Shown: positions 7,178 to 15,057, counted from the first letter of the stretch. The stretch: DNA of 18,725 nucleotides from an uncultured Clostridia bacterium (GCA_944390615.1 CALXRJ010000100.1:1-18725), one strand, 5' to 3'. Program-made: numbers and translations. The notes: generated from the letters alone by a model not told the origin.

Positions 7178-7528
7178 ATGAAAATATCTTTTTTTATCGA
7201 TGAACAAGGAAAAAGGCTATCATTAAAAAACGCCAATCATGTAGAATTAGCCAATAGAATTGTAGAGGAAAACCCAACATTAAAAGAAGAATTTTTAAAA
7301 AGTGGCAAAAAAAGTGCAGTCGAATTTTTAATGAGAAGTAAAAGATATATTGCAGGAGTAGAAGAGAATAAAGAAGCAAGAAAAAATATCACTTATGATA
7401 GTCAAATATTGTTAGAAAAACAAAAAAAATGGATTACCTATTACCGTAAAAAAGGATATCATTTTTTAGATTTAGCAGAATTTAGAAAAAAAGCACAAGA
7501 AGCAAATTTAGGTAGAGGAGAAGACTAA
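7178..7528 (+). CDS. unrecognised 116-aa protein inside the dnaK-dnaJ operon
   Basis: I do not recognise a family. The product is small, basic and mainly helical by appearance. It begins with a short beta-like stretch (MKISFFIDEQ) and contains SAVEFLMRSKRYIAGVEE and a Lys/Tyr-rich segment (KKWITYYRKKGYHFLD). There is no signal peptide, membrane helix or cysteine. AAAGGA lies about 10 nt before the ATG. The stop is only 2 bp before the dnaJ start, and the dnaJ SD lies within this gene's last codons, so translation is probably coupled. Its place between dnaK and dnaJ suggests coexpression under HrcA and perhaps a role linked to the chaperones; that is inference only. Confidence 0.78.
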   Translation: MKISFFIDEQGKRLSLKNANHVELANRIVEENPTLKEEFLKSGKKSAVEFLMRSKRYIAGVEENKEARKNITYDSQILLEKQKKWITYYRKKGYHFLDLAEFRKKAQEANLGRGED

Positions 7529-7530
7529 AA

Positions 7531-8694
7531 GTGGCAGAGAAAAAAGATTATTATGAATTACTAGGAGTCAGTAAAAATGCAACAGATGATGAAATTAAAA
7601 AGGCATTTCGAAAAATGGCCAAAAAATATCATCCAGATGCAAATCCAGATAACAAAGAAGAAGCAGAAAAAAAATTCAAAGAAGTAAATGAAGCATATGA
7701 GGTATTGTCTAATCCACAAAAAAGAAAAATGTATGACCAATTTGGAACAGCAGATCCAACAGGTAGCGGTTTTGGTGGAGGAGGTCCTTTTGGAGGTGGA
7801 AATGGATATTATTCTTATACCACATCTGACTTTGGCGATTTTGGAGACTTAGGAGACATATTCTCATCCTTTTTTGGAGGAGGATTTGGAGGACAAAGAG
7901 CAAGTGCCAGAAGAAACAATGGACCACGTAAAGGTGAGGATTTAAATTTAAGTATAGATATTTCCTTTGAAGAATCATTTTTAGGAACAGAAAAAGAAAT
8001 TACCATTTCACGCCAAGAAACTTGTACAGAATGTAACGGAACAGGGGCCAAAAAAGGAACCAATCCAATCAAATGTCCTACTTGCCATGGTACAGGAAGT
8101 GTAACGACTTACCAAAATACCATCTTAGGCAGAGTACAAACCACAAGACCATGTAATGACTGTAGAGGAACCGGAGAAATCATAAAAGAACCATGCGAAA
8201 ATTGCCATGGAAAAGGAACTGTAAGAAAAACGCCAAAAGTAAAAGTAAAAATTCCTGCAGGCATCAATGACAATCAAACAGTAGTATTACGAGGCCAAGG
8301 AAATCCAGGAACCAAAGGAGGACCTGCGGGAGATTTATATATAACCGTAAGAGTAAGAAAAAGTAGTATTTATACAAGAGATGGAAATAATGTTTATTGT
8401 GATATACCAGTTACCATAACACAAGCAACATTAGGAGCAGAATTAGAAATTCCAATGGTAGATGGTAGTAAAGAAAAATACAAAATTCCAGAAGGAACGC
8501 AAACAGGAACAGCATTTACCATACGTGCTAAAGGATTTAAAAGTTTAAATTCTACCTCACAAGGAAACTTCATATTTAAAGTAGTTGTTCAAACACCAAA
8601 AAGGCTAACAAAAGAACAAAGAGAATTATTAATAGCGCTTGCTAAAACCATGAATGAGCAACCACCAGTTAAGAAAAAAGGATTTTTTGGATAG
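7531..8694 (+). CDS. dnaJ: molecular chaperone DnaJ (Hsp40)
   Basis: DnaJ delivers substrates to DnaK and stimulates its ATPase. All class I domains are present in 387 residues: the J domain with HPD at residues 34-36, a Gly/Phe-rich stretch (about 70-120), four CxxCxGxG zinc-binding repeats (cysteines 165/168, 182/185, 208/211 and 222/225), and the C-terminal substrate domain. The start is a GTG, supported by GAGGAG at 7515-7520 within the end of the preceding gene and by the conserved KKDYYELLGVSKNA N terminus. It is the last gene of the heat-shock unit, followed by strong stem-loops. Confidence 0.97.
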   Translation: MAEKKDYYELLGVSKNATDDEIKKAFRKMAKKYHPDANPDNKEEAEKKFKEVNEAYEVLSNPQKRKMYDQFGTADPTGSGFGGGGPFGGGNGYYSYTTSDFGDFGDLGDIFSSFFGGGFGGQRASARRNNGPRKGEDLNLSIDISFEESFLGTEKEITISRQETCTECNGTGAKKGTNPIKCPTCHGTGSVTTYQNTILGRVQTTRPCNDCRGTGEIIKEPCENCHGKGTVRKTPKVKVKIPAGINDNQTVVLRGQGNPGTKGGPAGDLYITVRVRKSSIYTRDGNNVYCDIPVTITQATLGAELEIPMVDGSKEKYKIPEGTQTGTAFTIRAKGFKSLNSTSQGNFIFKVVVQTPKRLTKEQRELLIALAKTMNEQPPVKKKGFFG

Positions 8695-8698
8695 AATT

Positions 8699-8722
8699 AA
8701 GGGTCAAAAAAAACGAACCCTT
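8699..8722 (+). terminator. small stem-loop after dnaJ
   Basis: AAGGGT (8699-8704) pairs with ACCCTT (8717-8722) around an A-rich loop. It directly precedes the much stronger hairpin at 8728-8770. On the minus strand its loop is U-rich. Probably an accessory part of the transcription end. Confidence 0.4.
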
Positions 8723-8727
8723 TGAAG

Positions 8728-8770
8728 TGCACCTCAAATGTTAGAAAAAAAGACTAACATTTGAGGTGTA
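8728..8770. terminator. strong bidirectional stem-loop between dnaJ and xpt
   Basis: TGCACCTCAAATGTTAG (8728-8744) and CTAACATTTGAGGTGTA (8754-8770) form a 17-bp stem with one G-U pair and a 9-nt A-rich loop. A weak U-rich tail (TTTCGCTCTTT) follows on the plus strand. The genes on either side converge here, so it probably ends both dnaJ and xpt transcripts. Confidence 0.75.
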
Positions 8771-8834
8771 TTTCGCTCTTTGTGTCAAAGAAAAAAGGCT
8801 TTTTATTTATCCGTAATTTTGTATGAAAAGTTTT

Positions 8835-9404
8835 TTAAATAAATTCAATCACGCCATTTCCCAGCCTAGCAATTCTAGCCAAAGAATAAACATCAAACCC
8901 GGCATTTTCTAATTTACATCGACCAGGTTGGAAAGATTTTTCAATTACAATCCCTACTCCTTGCACCTTACATTTAGCAGCATTTAAAATCCTAGAGGCA
9001 CCTAAAACAGCTTCTCCATTAGCCAAAAAATCATCAATAATCAAAATATTTTCATTTTCCTTTAAAAACTTTTTAGAGGCAGTTAATCTATAGTCTGAAT
9101 TTTTAGTAAAAGAATGTACAGTTGTTTCCCAAATATCCTGATTTAAAATACTAGAATTTTGTTTTTTAAACACAACCAAAGGAACGCCTAAAAAATGAGC
9201 AGTTGTAAAAGCTGGGGCAATGCCAGAAGATTCGATTGTTACAACTTTATCAATATTTTTAGCTTGAAAATAAGTAGCAAAATTTTTACCAATTTCCATC
9301 ATTAGATTGGTATCGATTTGATGATTCAAAAAACTATCTACTTTTAAAATATTTTCATTTACAGCAATGCCTTCTTTTAATATTTTTTCTTTTAATAAAT
9401 CCAT
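8835..9404 (-). CDS. xpt: xanthine phosphoribosyltransferase
   Basis: Xpt converts xanthine and PRPP to XMP in purine salvage, in the cytoplasm. The 189-residue length and fold match the family. The PRPP-binding motif ILIIDDFLANGEA (about residues 120-132) is intact, as are the N-terminal SFLNHQID segment and the VTIESSGIAPA loop (about 55-65). AAGGAG lies about 9 nt before the ATG. The gene stands alone: the xanthine permease pbuX, often next to it, is not in the window. The predicted leader is only about 25 nt from the -10 box region to the start codon, too short for the purine riboswitch that controls xpt in Bacillus. Confidence 0.94.
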   Translation of the reverse strand: MDLLKEKILKEGIAVNENILKVDSFLNHQIDTNLMMEIGKNFATYFQAKNIDKVVTIESSGIAPAFTTAHFLGVPLVVFKKQNSSILNQDIWETTVHSFTKNSDYRLTASKKFLKENENILIIDDFLANGEAVLGASRILNAAKCKVQGVGIVIEKSFQPGRCKLENAGFDVYSLARIARLGNGVIEFI

Positions 9405-9434
9405 AACCTAACACTCCTTAAAAAACATAGGTAC

Positions 9435-9440
9435 ATTATA
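9435..9440 (-). promoter_or_regulatory. -10 box of xpt
   Basis: TATAAT on the minus strand, about 31 nt upstream of the xpt ATG and followed by AAGGAG. I see no good -35 hexamer at 17 nt; the upstream sequence is almost pure A/T. Confidence 0.55.
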
Positions 9441-9489
9441 ACACAAAAAAATTAAATTTTGTTTATTTTTATAAAAAATGAATAAAATT

Positions 9490-9520
9490 TTAACACAGAA
9501 AAATCAATCTATGTTATAAT
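9490..9520 (+). promoter_or_regulatory. probable promoter of rnr
   Basis: TATAAT (9515-9520) with a TTAACA -35-like hexamer (9490-9495) at 19 nt. It would give a leader of about 125 nt before rnr and diverges from the xpt promoter. Confidence 0.5.
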
Positions 9521-9620
9521 AATACCCATAAAGAGAATAATCGTAAGAAAAATAAAAAAAGAGATAAAAAATATTTTATAAAGTCAACAAAATTTTACAG
9601 AAAGATAATAAAAAATAATA

Positions 9621-9640
9621 TTTTAGTAATACTACTAAAA
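9621..9640 (+). promoter_or_regulatory. hairpin abutting the rnr ribosome binding site
   Basis: TTTTAGTA (9621-9628) and TACTAAAA (9633-9640) pair perfectly over 8 bp with a 4-nt loop. The SD AGGAGAG starts at 9641, directly at the foot of the stem. It could modulate ribosome access or protect the leader; function unknown. Confidence 0.45.
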
Positions 9641-9651
9641 AGGAGAGCGTT

Positions 9652-11769
9652 ATGGAAGAAAAAGAACAAACCATTTTAAATTTTATGCAAGACAAAGAAT
9701 ATATCCCGATGAAGCCAAGAGAAATTGCCATGATATTAAATATCCCCAAAGAAAGATATTCTGAATTATTAGAAATTTTGGACAAATTAGAAAGTGATTT
9801 TAAAATTATAAAAAATAGAAAAAACAGATACAGAATGAATGATGAAAAATTTTTAGAAGGAACCTATCGAAGAAATGCCAAAGGTTTTGGCTTTGTTAAA
9901 TTAGAAGACCAAGAAGAGGAAATTTATATTTCCAAAGAAAATACTTTAAATGCTTTTCATGAAGATAAAGTATTAATTAAAATCCTAAATCCAAAAGAAA
10001 GCGGAAAAAGGCAAGAAGGAAAAATTGTAAAAATACTATCACACAAGAAAAATACCTTGGTAGGAACTTTTCAATATAGCAAAAATTTTGGTTTTGTAGT
10101 ACCAGATGATGCAAATTTTGGAACAGACATCTTTATTGCTAAAGCAGATATGGGAAGAGCAAGAAATAATCATAAAGTATTAGTCGAAATTACCAAATAT
10201 CCACAAGGGGACAAACATGCAGAAGGAAAAATATTAGAAGTTTTAGGAAGACCAAATGAAGCAGGGGTAGATATGTTATCCATTATTAAAGAATATGGTT
10301 TACCTTGGACTTTCCCTGATGCAGTTGTAGAAGAAGCCAAAAGAAAAGGGGACAAAATAGAAGAAAGTCAAATCAAAAATAGAGTAGATTTAAGAGAAAA
10401 AGAGATTTTTACAATTGATGGGGAAGATGCCAAAGATTTAGATGATGCGGTAAGGGTTGAAAAATTAGAAGATGGAAATTTCTTACTAGAAGTTCATATA
10501 GCAGATGTTAGCTACTATGTAGCACAAGATACGCTCCTAGATAAAGAAGCATATTTAAGAGGCACCAGTATCTATATGCTAGGAAGAGTTATTCCCATGT
10601 TACCAAGAGAACTTTCTAATGGAATTTGTAGCTTAAATGCGAAGGAAGACAGATTTACTTTAAGTTGCTCCATGAAAATTAATAAGCAAGGAGAAGTAAT
10701 TGATTCAAAAGTTTATAAAGGAATTATCCGAGTAACAGAAAGAATGAGCTATACAGATGTTCAAAAAATTTTAGACAGGGCAGATCCAGAAATTGTAAAA
10801 AAATATGAACCTTATATTCCACAATTTGAATTAATGAGCGAACTAGCAACCATTTTAAAAAATAGGAGATTAGAAAAAGGATATATCAATTTGGATTTAC
10901 CAGAAAGTAAAATCGAATTAGACCAAGATGGATTTGCGATTGATGTTCATAAATATGAAACTTACTTTTCTCATGAAATAATAGAACAATTTATGCTAAC
11001 AGCTAATGAAACCATTGCAGAAAAGTTTTATTGGCTAGAAGCCCCATTTATTTATCGAATTCATGAAGAACCTGATATGGAGAAAATAAAGGAAGCAAAT
11101 AAGTTTTTATATAATATGAATTTAAAAATAAAAGCCAATAAAGATAAAATTCATTCTAAAGCTTTTGCTATGGTATTAGATGAGGTAAAGGGAAAACAAG
11201 AAGAACGTGTAGTATCTAACCTTTTGCTTAGAACTTTAAAACTTGCTAAATACAGTGATGAAAATGCAGGACATTTTGGAATTGCCAGTAAATATTATTG
11301 CCATTTTACCTCGCCAATTCGAAGATATCCAGATTTATTTATTCATCGCATTATTTCTTACTATTTAGAACATGGTTATAATGTAGGAGATGAATTTAAA
11401 GCAAAATATAGAGTTTTAGCAAACCAAGCAGCGATTAATTCTTCAGAAAGAGAAAAAATTGCAACCAAAGCAGAAAGAGAAGCAGAAAAAATGAAAAAAG
11501 CTGAATTTATGGAAAAACATATTGGCGAAGAACAGGAAGGAATTGTATCTAGTATTACTTCTTTTGGTATGTTTGTTGAACTGGAAAATACGGTAGAAGG
11601 TTTAGTTAGTTTTCGTGACATGGGAGATGAGTATTATTTTTATGATGAAAATAGGAAAATTTTGATAGGGGAAGATAGTAAAAAAACTTATCAAATTGGA
11701 GATGTGGTTAAAATTAAGGTAAAAGATGCTAATAAGATGTTAAGACAGGTGGATTTTTTGTTGGTGTAA
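9652..11769 (+). CDS. rnr: ribonuclease R (RNase II family 3'-5' exoribonuclease)
   Basis: RNase R is a processive 3'-5' exonuclease that degrades structured RNA, rRNA fragments and defective mRNA. At 705 residues it has the family's domains in order: an N-terminal winged helix (about 1-65), two cold-shock domains (NAKGFGFVKL near 75; YSKNFGFVVPDD near 145), the RNB catalytic domain with the metal-binding aspartates D256, D262, D264 and D265 (IDGEDAKDLDDAV), SPIRRYPDL at 554-562, and a C-terminal S1 domain. The usual Lys-rich tail after S1 is essentially absent. SD AGGAGAG precedes the ATG. In many Firmicutes smpB follows rnr; here it does not, and a terminator follows instead. Confidence 0.97.
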   Translation: MEEKEQTILNFMQDKEYIPMKPREIAMILNIPKERYSELLEILDKLESDFKIIKNRKNRYRMNDEKFLEGTYRRNAKGFGFVKLEDQEEEIYISKENTLNAFHEDKVLIKILNPKESGKRQEGKIVKILSHKKNTLVGTFQYSKNFGFVVPDDANFGTDIFIAKADMGRARNNHKVLVEITKYPQGDKHAEGKILEVLGRPNEAGVDMLSIIKEYGLPWTFPDAVVEEAKRKGDKIEESQIKNRVDLREKEIFTIDGEDAKDLDDAVRVEKLEDGNFLLEVHIADVSYYVAQDTLLDKEAYLRGTSIYMLGRVIPMLPRELSNGICSLNAKEDRFTLSCSMKINKQGEVIDSKVYKGIIRVTERMSYTDVQKILDRADPEIVKKYEPYIPQFELMSELATILKNRRLEKGYINLDLPESKIELDQDGFAIDVHKYETYFSHEIIEQFMLTANETIAEKFYWLEAPFIYRIHEEPDMEKIKEANKFLYNMNLKIKANKDKIHSKAFAMVLDEVKGKQEERVVSNLLLRTLKLAKYSDENAGHFGIASKYYCHFTSPIRRYPDLFIHRIISYYLEHGYNVGDEFKAKYRVLANQAAINSSEREKIATKAEREAEKMKKAEFMEKHIGEEQEGIVSSITSFGMFVELENTVEGLVSFRDMGDEYYFYDENRKILIGEDSKKTYQIGDVVKIKVKDANKMLRQVDFLLV

Positions 11770-11775
11770 ATAGAT

Positions 11776-11801
11776 AGGGGATCAAATGATCCTCTTTTTT
11801 T
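11776..11801 (+). terminator. intrinsic terminator of rnr
   Basis: AGGGGATCA (11776-11784) and TGATCCTCT (11787-11795) pair over 9 positions with one G-U, although the real loop is probably CAAATG. It is followed by a run of seven T residues, about 7 bp after the rnr stop. Confidence 0.85.
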
Positions 11802-12115
11802 GTCCTTATGTGTTGCAATTTAAGAAGCGATTTTAATGAGTAATTTGTTTTATAGGAGGGGAAAAGAAAAAACACTTTTTTAGGTAGTTTTAAAATGATG
11901 AAAAAATGATATAAAAAATAATGCAAAAAACAATCAAAAAATGATTGCAAAATAAAATCGGATGTGATAGTATAAAAATACCGGAAACGCAAAGGAAAAT
12001 GGATGGAATTCTTTATACAGGAAAAGATAAAGGTAAATTTGTATAAAAGAATTAAAAAAGTATAAAATAAGAAAAAATTAATTTTTTAAAAGCGGAAAAT
12101 ATGGAGGAAGAACCA
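11802..12115 (+). promoter_or_regulatory. long, structured non-coding region ahead of the pilin-like gene
   Basis: About 310 nt with no credible gene. It holds CAATCA/TGATTG (11931-11947, 6 bp, A5 loop), GTAT-AAAA-ATAC near 11970-11981, a GGAAACGCAAAGG segment near 11984, and a 12-bp stem with one bulged A, AATTCTTTATAC (12007-12018) with GTATAAAAGAATT (12041-12053). A promoter-like pair TTGTAT (12039-12044), 16 nt, TATAAA (12061-12066) lies near the gene; an alternative lies further up, near 11945-11974. The ACGCAAAG string recalls the core of c-di-GMP-I riboswitches, but the rest of that fold is not evident. The SD is GGAGG at 12103-12107. Confidence 0.4.
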
Positions 12116-13138
12116 ATGAAAATAACAAAAAATAGAAAAGAAGAAGGAATTACATTAGTTGCATTAGTTGTTACTATAATTGTTTTGCTAATCTTAGCAG
12201 CGGTAACAATAGCAGCTTTATCAGGAGATAATGGAATACTAAGAAATGCAGCAAAAGCAAAAGAAGAAACAGAAAAAGCACAGGAGGAAGAACAAATAAA
12301 ACTTGAAGAATTGGAAGATACAATAAATGAATATGCAGGAATAGACTGGGATAAAGCATTAGCTGATGCCGAAAAACATCCAGATCAAGTTACAAGTACA
12401 GTAATAGGAGTAGGAACTGATGGACGAGCAGTAAATATGGACTTATGGGAATATACAAAATTGGACGATGGAACTTATGCACTAAATAGTGAAGAAACAA
12501 TGACAGCAGTAAAAGAAGAAAATTGGCTAGAAGTAAAGATGGGATATCTTGGAACATTTACGGAGAATGGTGAGATAGATGGTAGAATACCTCAATATAT
12601 AAAAGGAGAAACAGATGATACTTTTATACCAGTAACAGATTTAACATGTTTATTTGCGAGAAATGAAAATATAAAAGTAATGCCTGATATTCCAAATACA
12701 GTAATTAATATGAATAATACATTCTTAAGATGTATAAATCTAACGACTTTATCTAAAATACCAGTCGGAGTAATAAATATGCAAAGTACATTTGCACATT
12801 GTACATTAATAAAGGATGCTCCTCAAATTCCTAATACAGTAGAAAATATGGTAGGTACATTTAGAGGTTGCAGTAATCTTGTGTCAGCACCAACAATACC
12901 AAATAGTGTAACTAATATGCAGGAAGCATTTATAGACTGTAGTAAACTTACTGGAATAATTACAATTAATGCTAATTTAACAGGAGCAGTTCTATCAAAT
13001 GGCAGGAAAGATTATTATTCTATGCTTTATAATATTGCAACCGAAGAAGGATGCGAAATTAGAGTAACTGGAACATGTCCTATATTGCAAGAATATGTAA
13101 CAGCATTAAATAGGGATAATATAACTTTATTAGATTAG
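12116..13138 (+). CDS. pilin-like surface protein with 23-residue BspA/DUF285-like repeats
   Basis: The N terminus (KNRKEEGITLVALVVTI) resembles a class III prepilin signal: a basic leader, Gly as the likely cleavage site, then a hydrophobic helix, followed by SGDNGILRNAAKAKEET, a sequence frequent in clostridial surface proteins. The fifth residue after cleavage is Ala, not the Glu of true pilins. From about residue 175 come about five repeats of 23 residues with the pattern (T/A)F-x-x-C-x-x-L...IPN-(T/S)-V-x-N-M, similar to BspA-like leucine-rich or DUF285 repeats found in adhesins. It probably sits in the membrane with the repeats outside. The start is placed at 12116, not the in-frame ATG at 12101, because GGAGG (12103-12107) is then a well-spaced SD. 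No pilus assembly genes lie nearby. Confidence 0.8.
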   Translation: MKITKNRKEEGITLVALVVTIIVLLILAAVTIAALSGDNGILRNAAKAKEETEKAQEEEQIKLEELEDTINEYAGIDWDKALADAEKHPDQVTSTVIGVGTDGRAVNMDLWEYTKLDDGTYALNSEETMTAVKEENWLEVKMGYLGTFTENGEIDGRIPQYIKGETDDTFIPVTDLTCLFARNENIKVMPDIPNTVINMNNTFLRCINLTTLSKIPVGVINMQSTFAHCTLIKDAPQIPNTVENMVGTFRGCSNLVSAPTIPNSVTNMQEAFIDCSKLTGIITINANLTGAVLSNGRKDYYSMLYNIATEEGCEIRVTGTCPILQEYVTALNRDNITLLD

Positions 13139-13523
13139 TGTATTATTGTTATTTTTTCTAGTACTTCGCTATGAATTTTATGCATAAAATTGAAAAATAT
13201 TTGTGATTTAAAAGACAATAATTTAAAATTTACAGCAATGATTTTGTGATAGAAACTGATTCTATCATGCGAACCTCACGTCAAAACATATGTATTACAA
13301 TAATAAAAGACTTTTATTCTATCTATACAAATTAATAAAATAAAATTTTCACATATTTAGAAGATGAATTGTAAAAAAATAATAATACAATGTTATCTTT
13401 TTTTGAATTTATAATGAAATTTAGAAAAATACATGATATAATGCTATCGTACAAGAAATATATTGGGAAAAAGAGAGAATTTTCAAGGAATTTATAAATA
13501 CTTACAAAGGTTAGGAGGTCAGC
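13139..13523. other. gene-free A/T-rich interval between the pilin-like gene and the nitroreductase
   Basis: I see no gene here. It holds an 18-bp perfect palindrome AATTTTATGCATAAAATT (13174-13191) and an 8-bp hairpin TGATAGAA (13247-13254)/TTCTATCA (13260-13267) without a following U tract. A TATAAT at 13437-13442 may be the -10 box of the nitroreductase operon, although I find no good -35 partner. No clear intrinsic terminator for the upstream gene is visible. Confidence 0.5.
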
Positions 13524-14084
13524 ATGGAATTAAAAGAAACAATAAAAAATAGAAGAAGTATTCGCAAATACAAAAATACGAAAATAGCTAAGGAAATAAT
13601 AGAAGACTTAATTGATTGTGCCAGATTAGCACCATCTGCCAAAAATAGACAACCTTGGAAATTTGTAATAGTAACAGATACAATAAAGAATCAAATTGCT
13701 GACATCATGTTGGAAAAGGAAAATAGCGCAAAGGTTAATTTAGAAAGAAAAATATATAATGCCAATAGTAGTGTTAAAACAACTGCAAAAATAATAAAAG
13801 AAGCTCCTATACTAATATTAGTTCTAAAAGAATATGAAGATAATTGGATGATAGGAGATTTACTTTCAATCGGAGGAGCTATAGAACATATTTGTTTAAG
13901 AGCAACAGATTTGGGGCTAGGTTCTCTTTGGATAAGAGATATTGTATATACACAAAAAGATATTGCGAAATTGATTGGCTATGAAAATATGGAACTAATT
14001 TCAGCAATTTCTATAGGTTATCCAGATGAAAATCCTAAACCAAGACCTAGAAAAGAATTGAATGAAGTTTTGGAATGGCTTTAA
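13524..14084 (+). CDS. nitroreductase family protein (FMN-dependent oxidoreductase)
   Basis: Members of this family bind FMN and reduce nitro compounds, quinones or other substrates with NAD(P)H. The 186-residue length is typical of the short, dimeric members. Visible family signs are NRRSIRKYKN near the N terminus (FMN phosphate contact), ARLAPSAKNRQPWKFV (about residues 34-49), the LSIGGAIEHICLRATDLGLGSLWI helix region, and the C-terminal ISIGYPDENPKPRPRK segment. AGGAGG lies before the ATG. The transglutaminase-like gene follows 39 bp later on the same strand. The physiological substrate cannot be told from the sequence. Confidence 0.92.
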   Translation: MELKETIKNRRSIRKYKNTKIAKEIIEDLIDCARLAPSAKNRQPWKFVIVTDTIKNQIADIMLEKENSAKVNLERKIYNANSSVKTTAKIIKEAPILILVLKEYEDNWMIGDLLSIGGAIEHICLRATDLGLGSLWIRDIVYTQKDIAKLIGYENMELISAISIGYPDENPKPRPRKELNEVLEWL

Positions 14085-14123
14085 TATTATCAAAAAAGAT
14101 AAATGGAAAGGACAAGATGATAA

Positions 14124-15014
14124 ATGGAAAAAGAAATATTAGAATTTTATAAGAAAACAAGTTCTTTTACAGATTTAGGATATTATAAGGATTTTGCAAA
14201 ACAATTGCCAGATGATATGGAACAATTATGTCTATTACAAAGAATGCAAATAATTCATCCAGTAGCTTTTAGAGATAACGAAATTAGAAATAAAAAAGAT
14301 TGTTTTTGGGGAGATATGACGAAAGTTCCAATTACTAGATTAGAATATGAAGATGACATTTTTCCAACAGCACAAAGTGTAATAGCGGAATTATTAAGAA
14401 AAAATCCTAACTATACGACAAAAAGAGAAGCAAAAGATAAAGTGCATGTTACCTGTAGAAGTCAAGCTATATTACTGGCAAGTATATTAAAAGCTAAAGG
14501 AATACCTGCTAGAGCTAGAAGTGGATTTGCTGAATATATCCACTATGATGGAATATGTTATGACCATTGGATTACAGAGTATTTTGATGAGAAACAAAAT
14601 AGGTGGAAATTAGTAGATGCAGATGAGCATTGCCCAGATCATGAAATGGGATTTGACTTAAATGATATTCCTTATGATAAATTTCTATTTGGGGCAAATG
14701 CTTATTTAGGTGTAAGACAAAATAAATATAAACCTGAAACTATTTTATATTCTTCTGATCCACCAACTTTAGGAATAAAAGCTTCAATAAGAGGATTATT
14801 TTATGATTTTCATTCATTAATGAATGATGAAATTATATTTTTGCATATGCCTAAATATGTACAAGATAAGAATTTCGAGTTGTCTGAAGAAGAATATAAA
14901 GAATTAGATGATTTGGCTAACTTAATGTTAAAGCCTAATGAAAATTTTAATAAACTACAAGAAATCTGGAACAATACTTCTAAATTTAGAATTATGTCAG
15001 GAGCATTAAATTAG
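14124..15014 (+). CDS. transglutaminase-like superfamily protein
   Basis: The central region has a transglutaminase/protease-like core with a likely catalytic triad: Cys111 (in HVTCRSQAILLASILKAKGI), His148 (in YDHWITEYFD) and Asp165 (in WKLVDAD). The arrangement is that of the bacterial transglutaminase-like fold, whose members are usually thiol proteases, amidases or peptide ligases of unknown target. No signal peptide or membrane helix is visible, so it appears cytoplasmic. At 296 residues it has helical flanks on both sides of the core. GGAAAGGA precedes the ATG. It lies 39 bp after the nitroreductase, likely in one operon; the combined role is unknown. Confidence 0.85.
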   Translation: MEKEILEFYKKTSSFTDLGYYKDFAKQLPDDMEQLCLLQRMQIIHPVAFRDNEIRNKKDCFWGDMTKVPITRLEYEDDIFPTAQSVIAELLRKNPNYTTKREAKDKVHVTCRSQAILLASILKAKGIPARARSGFAEYIHYDGICYDHWITEYFDEKQNRWKLVDADEHCPDHEMGFDLNDIPYDKFLFGANAYLGVRQNKYKPETILYSSDPPTLGIKASIRGLFYDFHSLMNDEIIFLHMPKYVQDKNFELSEEEYKELDDLANLMLKPNENFNKLQEIWNNTSKFRIMSGALN

Positions 15015-15025
15015 TTTAATTAAAA

Positions 15026-15057
15026 ATAGAGCAGAATTTTTTATAACTCTGCTCTAT
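15026..15057. terminator. bidirectional terminator between the transglutaminase-like gene and tmcAL
   Basis: ATAGAGCAGA (15026-15035) pairs with TCTGCTCTAT (15048-15057) over 10 bp. On the minus strand the stem is followed by a good U tract (TTTTTAATT), so it serves tmcAL best. The tmcAL stop codon abuts the stem at 15058-15060. Confidence 0.8.

Noticed and set aside
9405..9440. Purine riboswitch in front of xpt
   Set aside because: The leader between the -10 box and the ATG is about 31 nt, too short for the roughly 65-nt aptamer.
9431..9530. Similar sequence around the -10 boxes of xpt and rnr (GTTATAAT followed by TACC and AT)
   Set aside because: The similarity is largely the -10 hexamer itself plus a few bases; not enough to argue for a shared operator.
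3251..9551. 16-nt identical string AATAATCGTAAGAAAA at 3251-3266 and 9536-9551, each ahead of a gene
   Set aside because: In a sequence this A-rich one such match in 18.7 kb is expected by chance at an order of 0.4, and no structure is shared.
11729..11992. 87-codon minus-strand frame across the end of rnr
   Set aside because: It overlaps the rnr terminator and coding end, has no SD, and its composition (Phe/Leu/Tyr-rich) is what antisense of A-rich DNA gives.
11931..12060. A complete c-di-GMP-I (GEMM) riboswitch
   Set aside because: Only the ACGCAAAG-like core string is seen; the GAAA tetraloop stem, its receptor and the closing helix are not evident. Kept only as a low-confidence finding.
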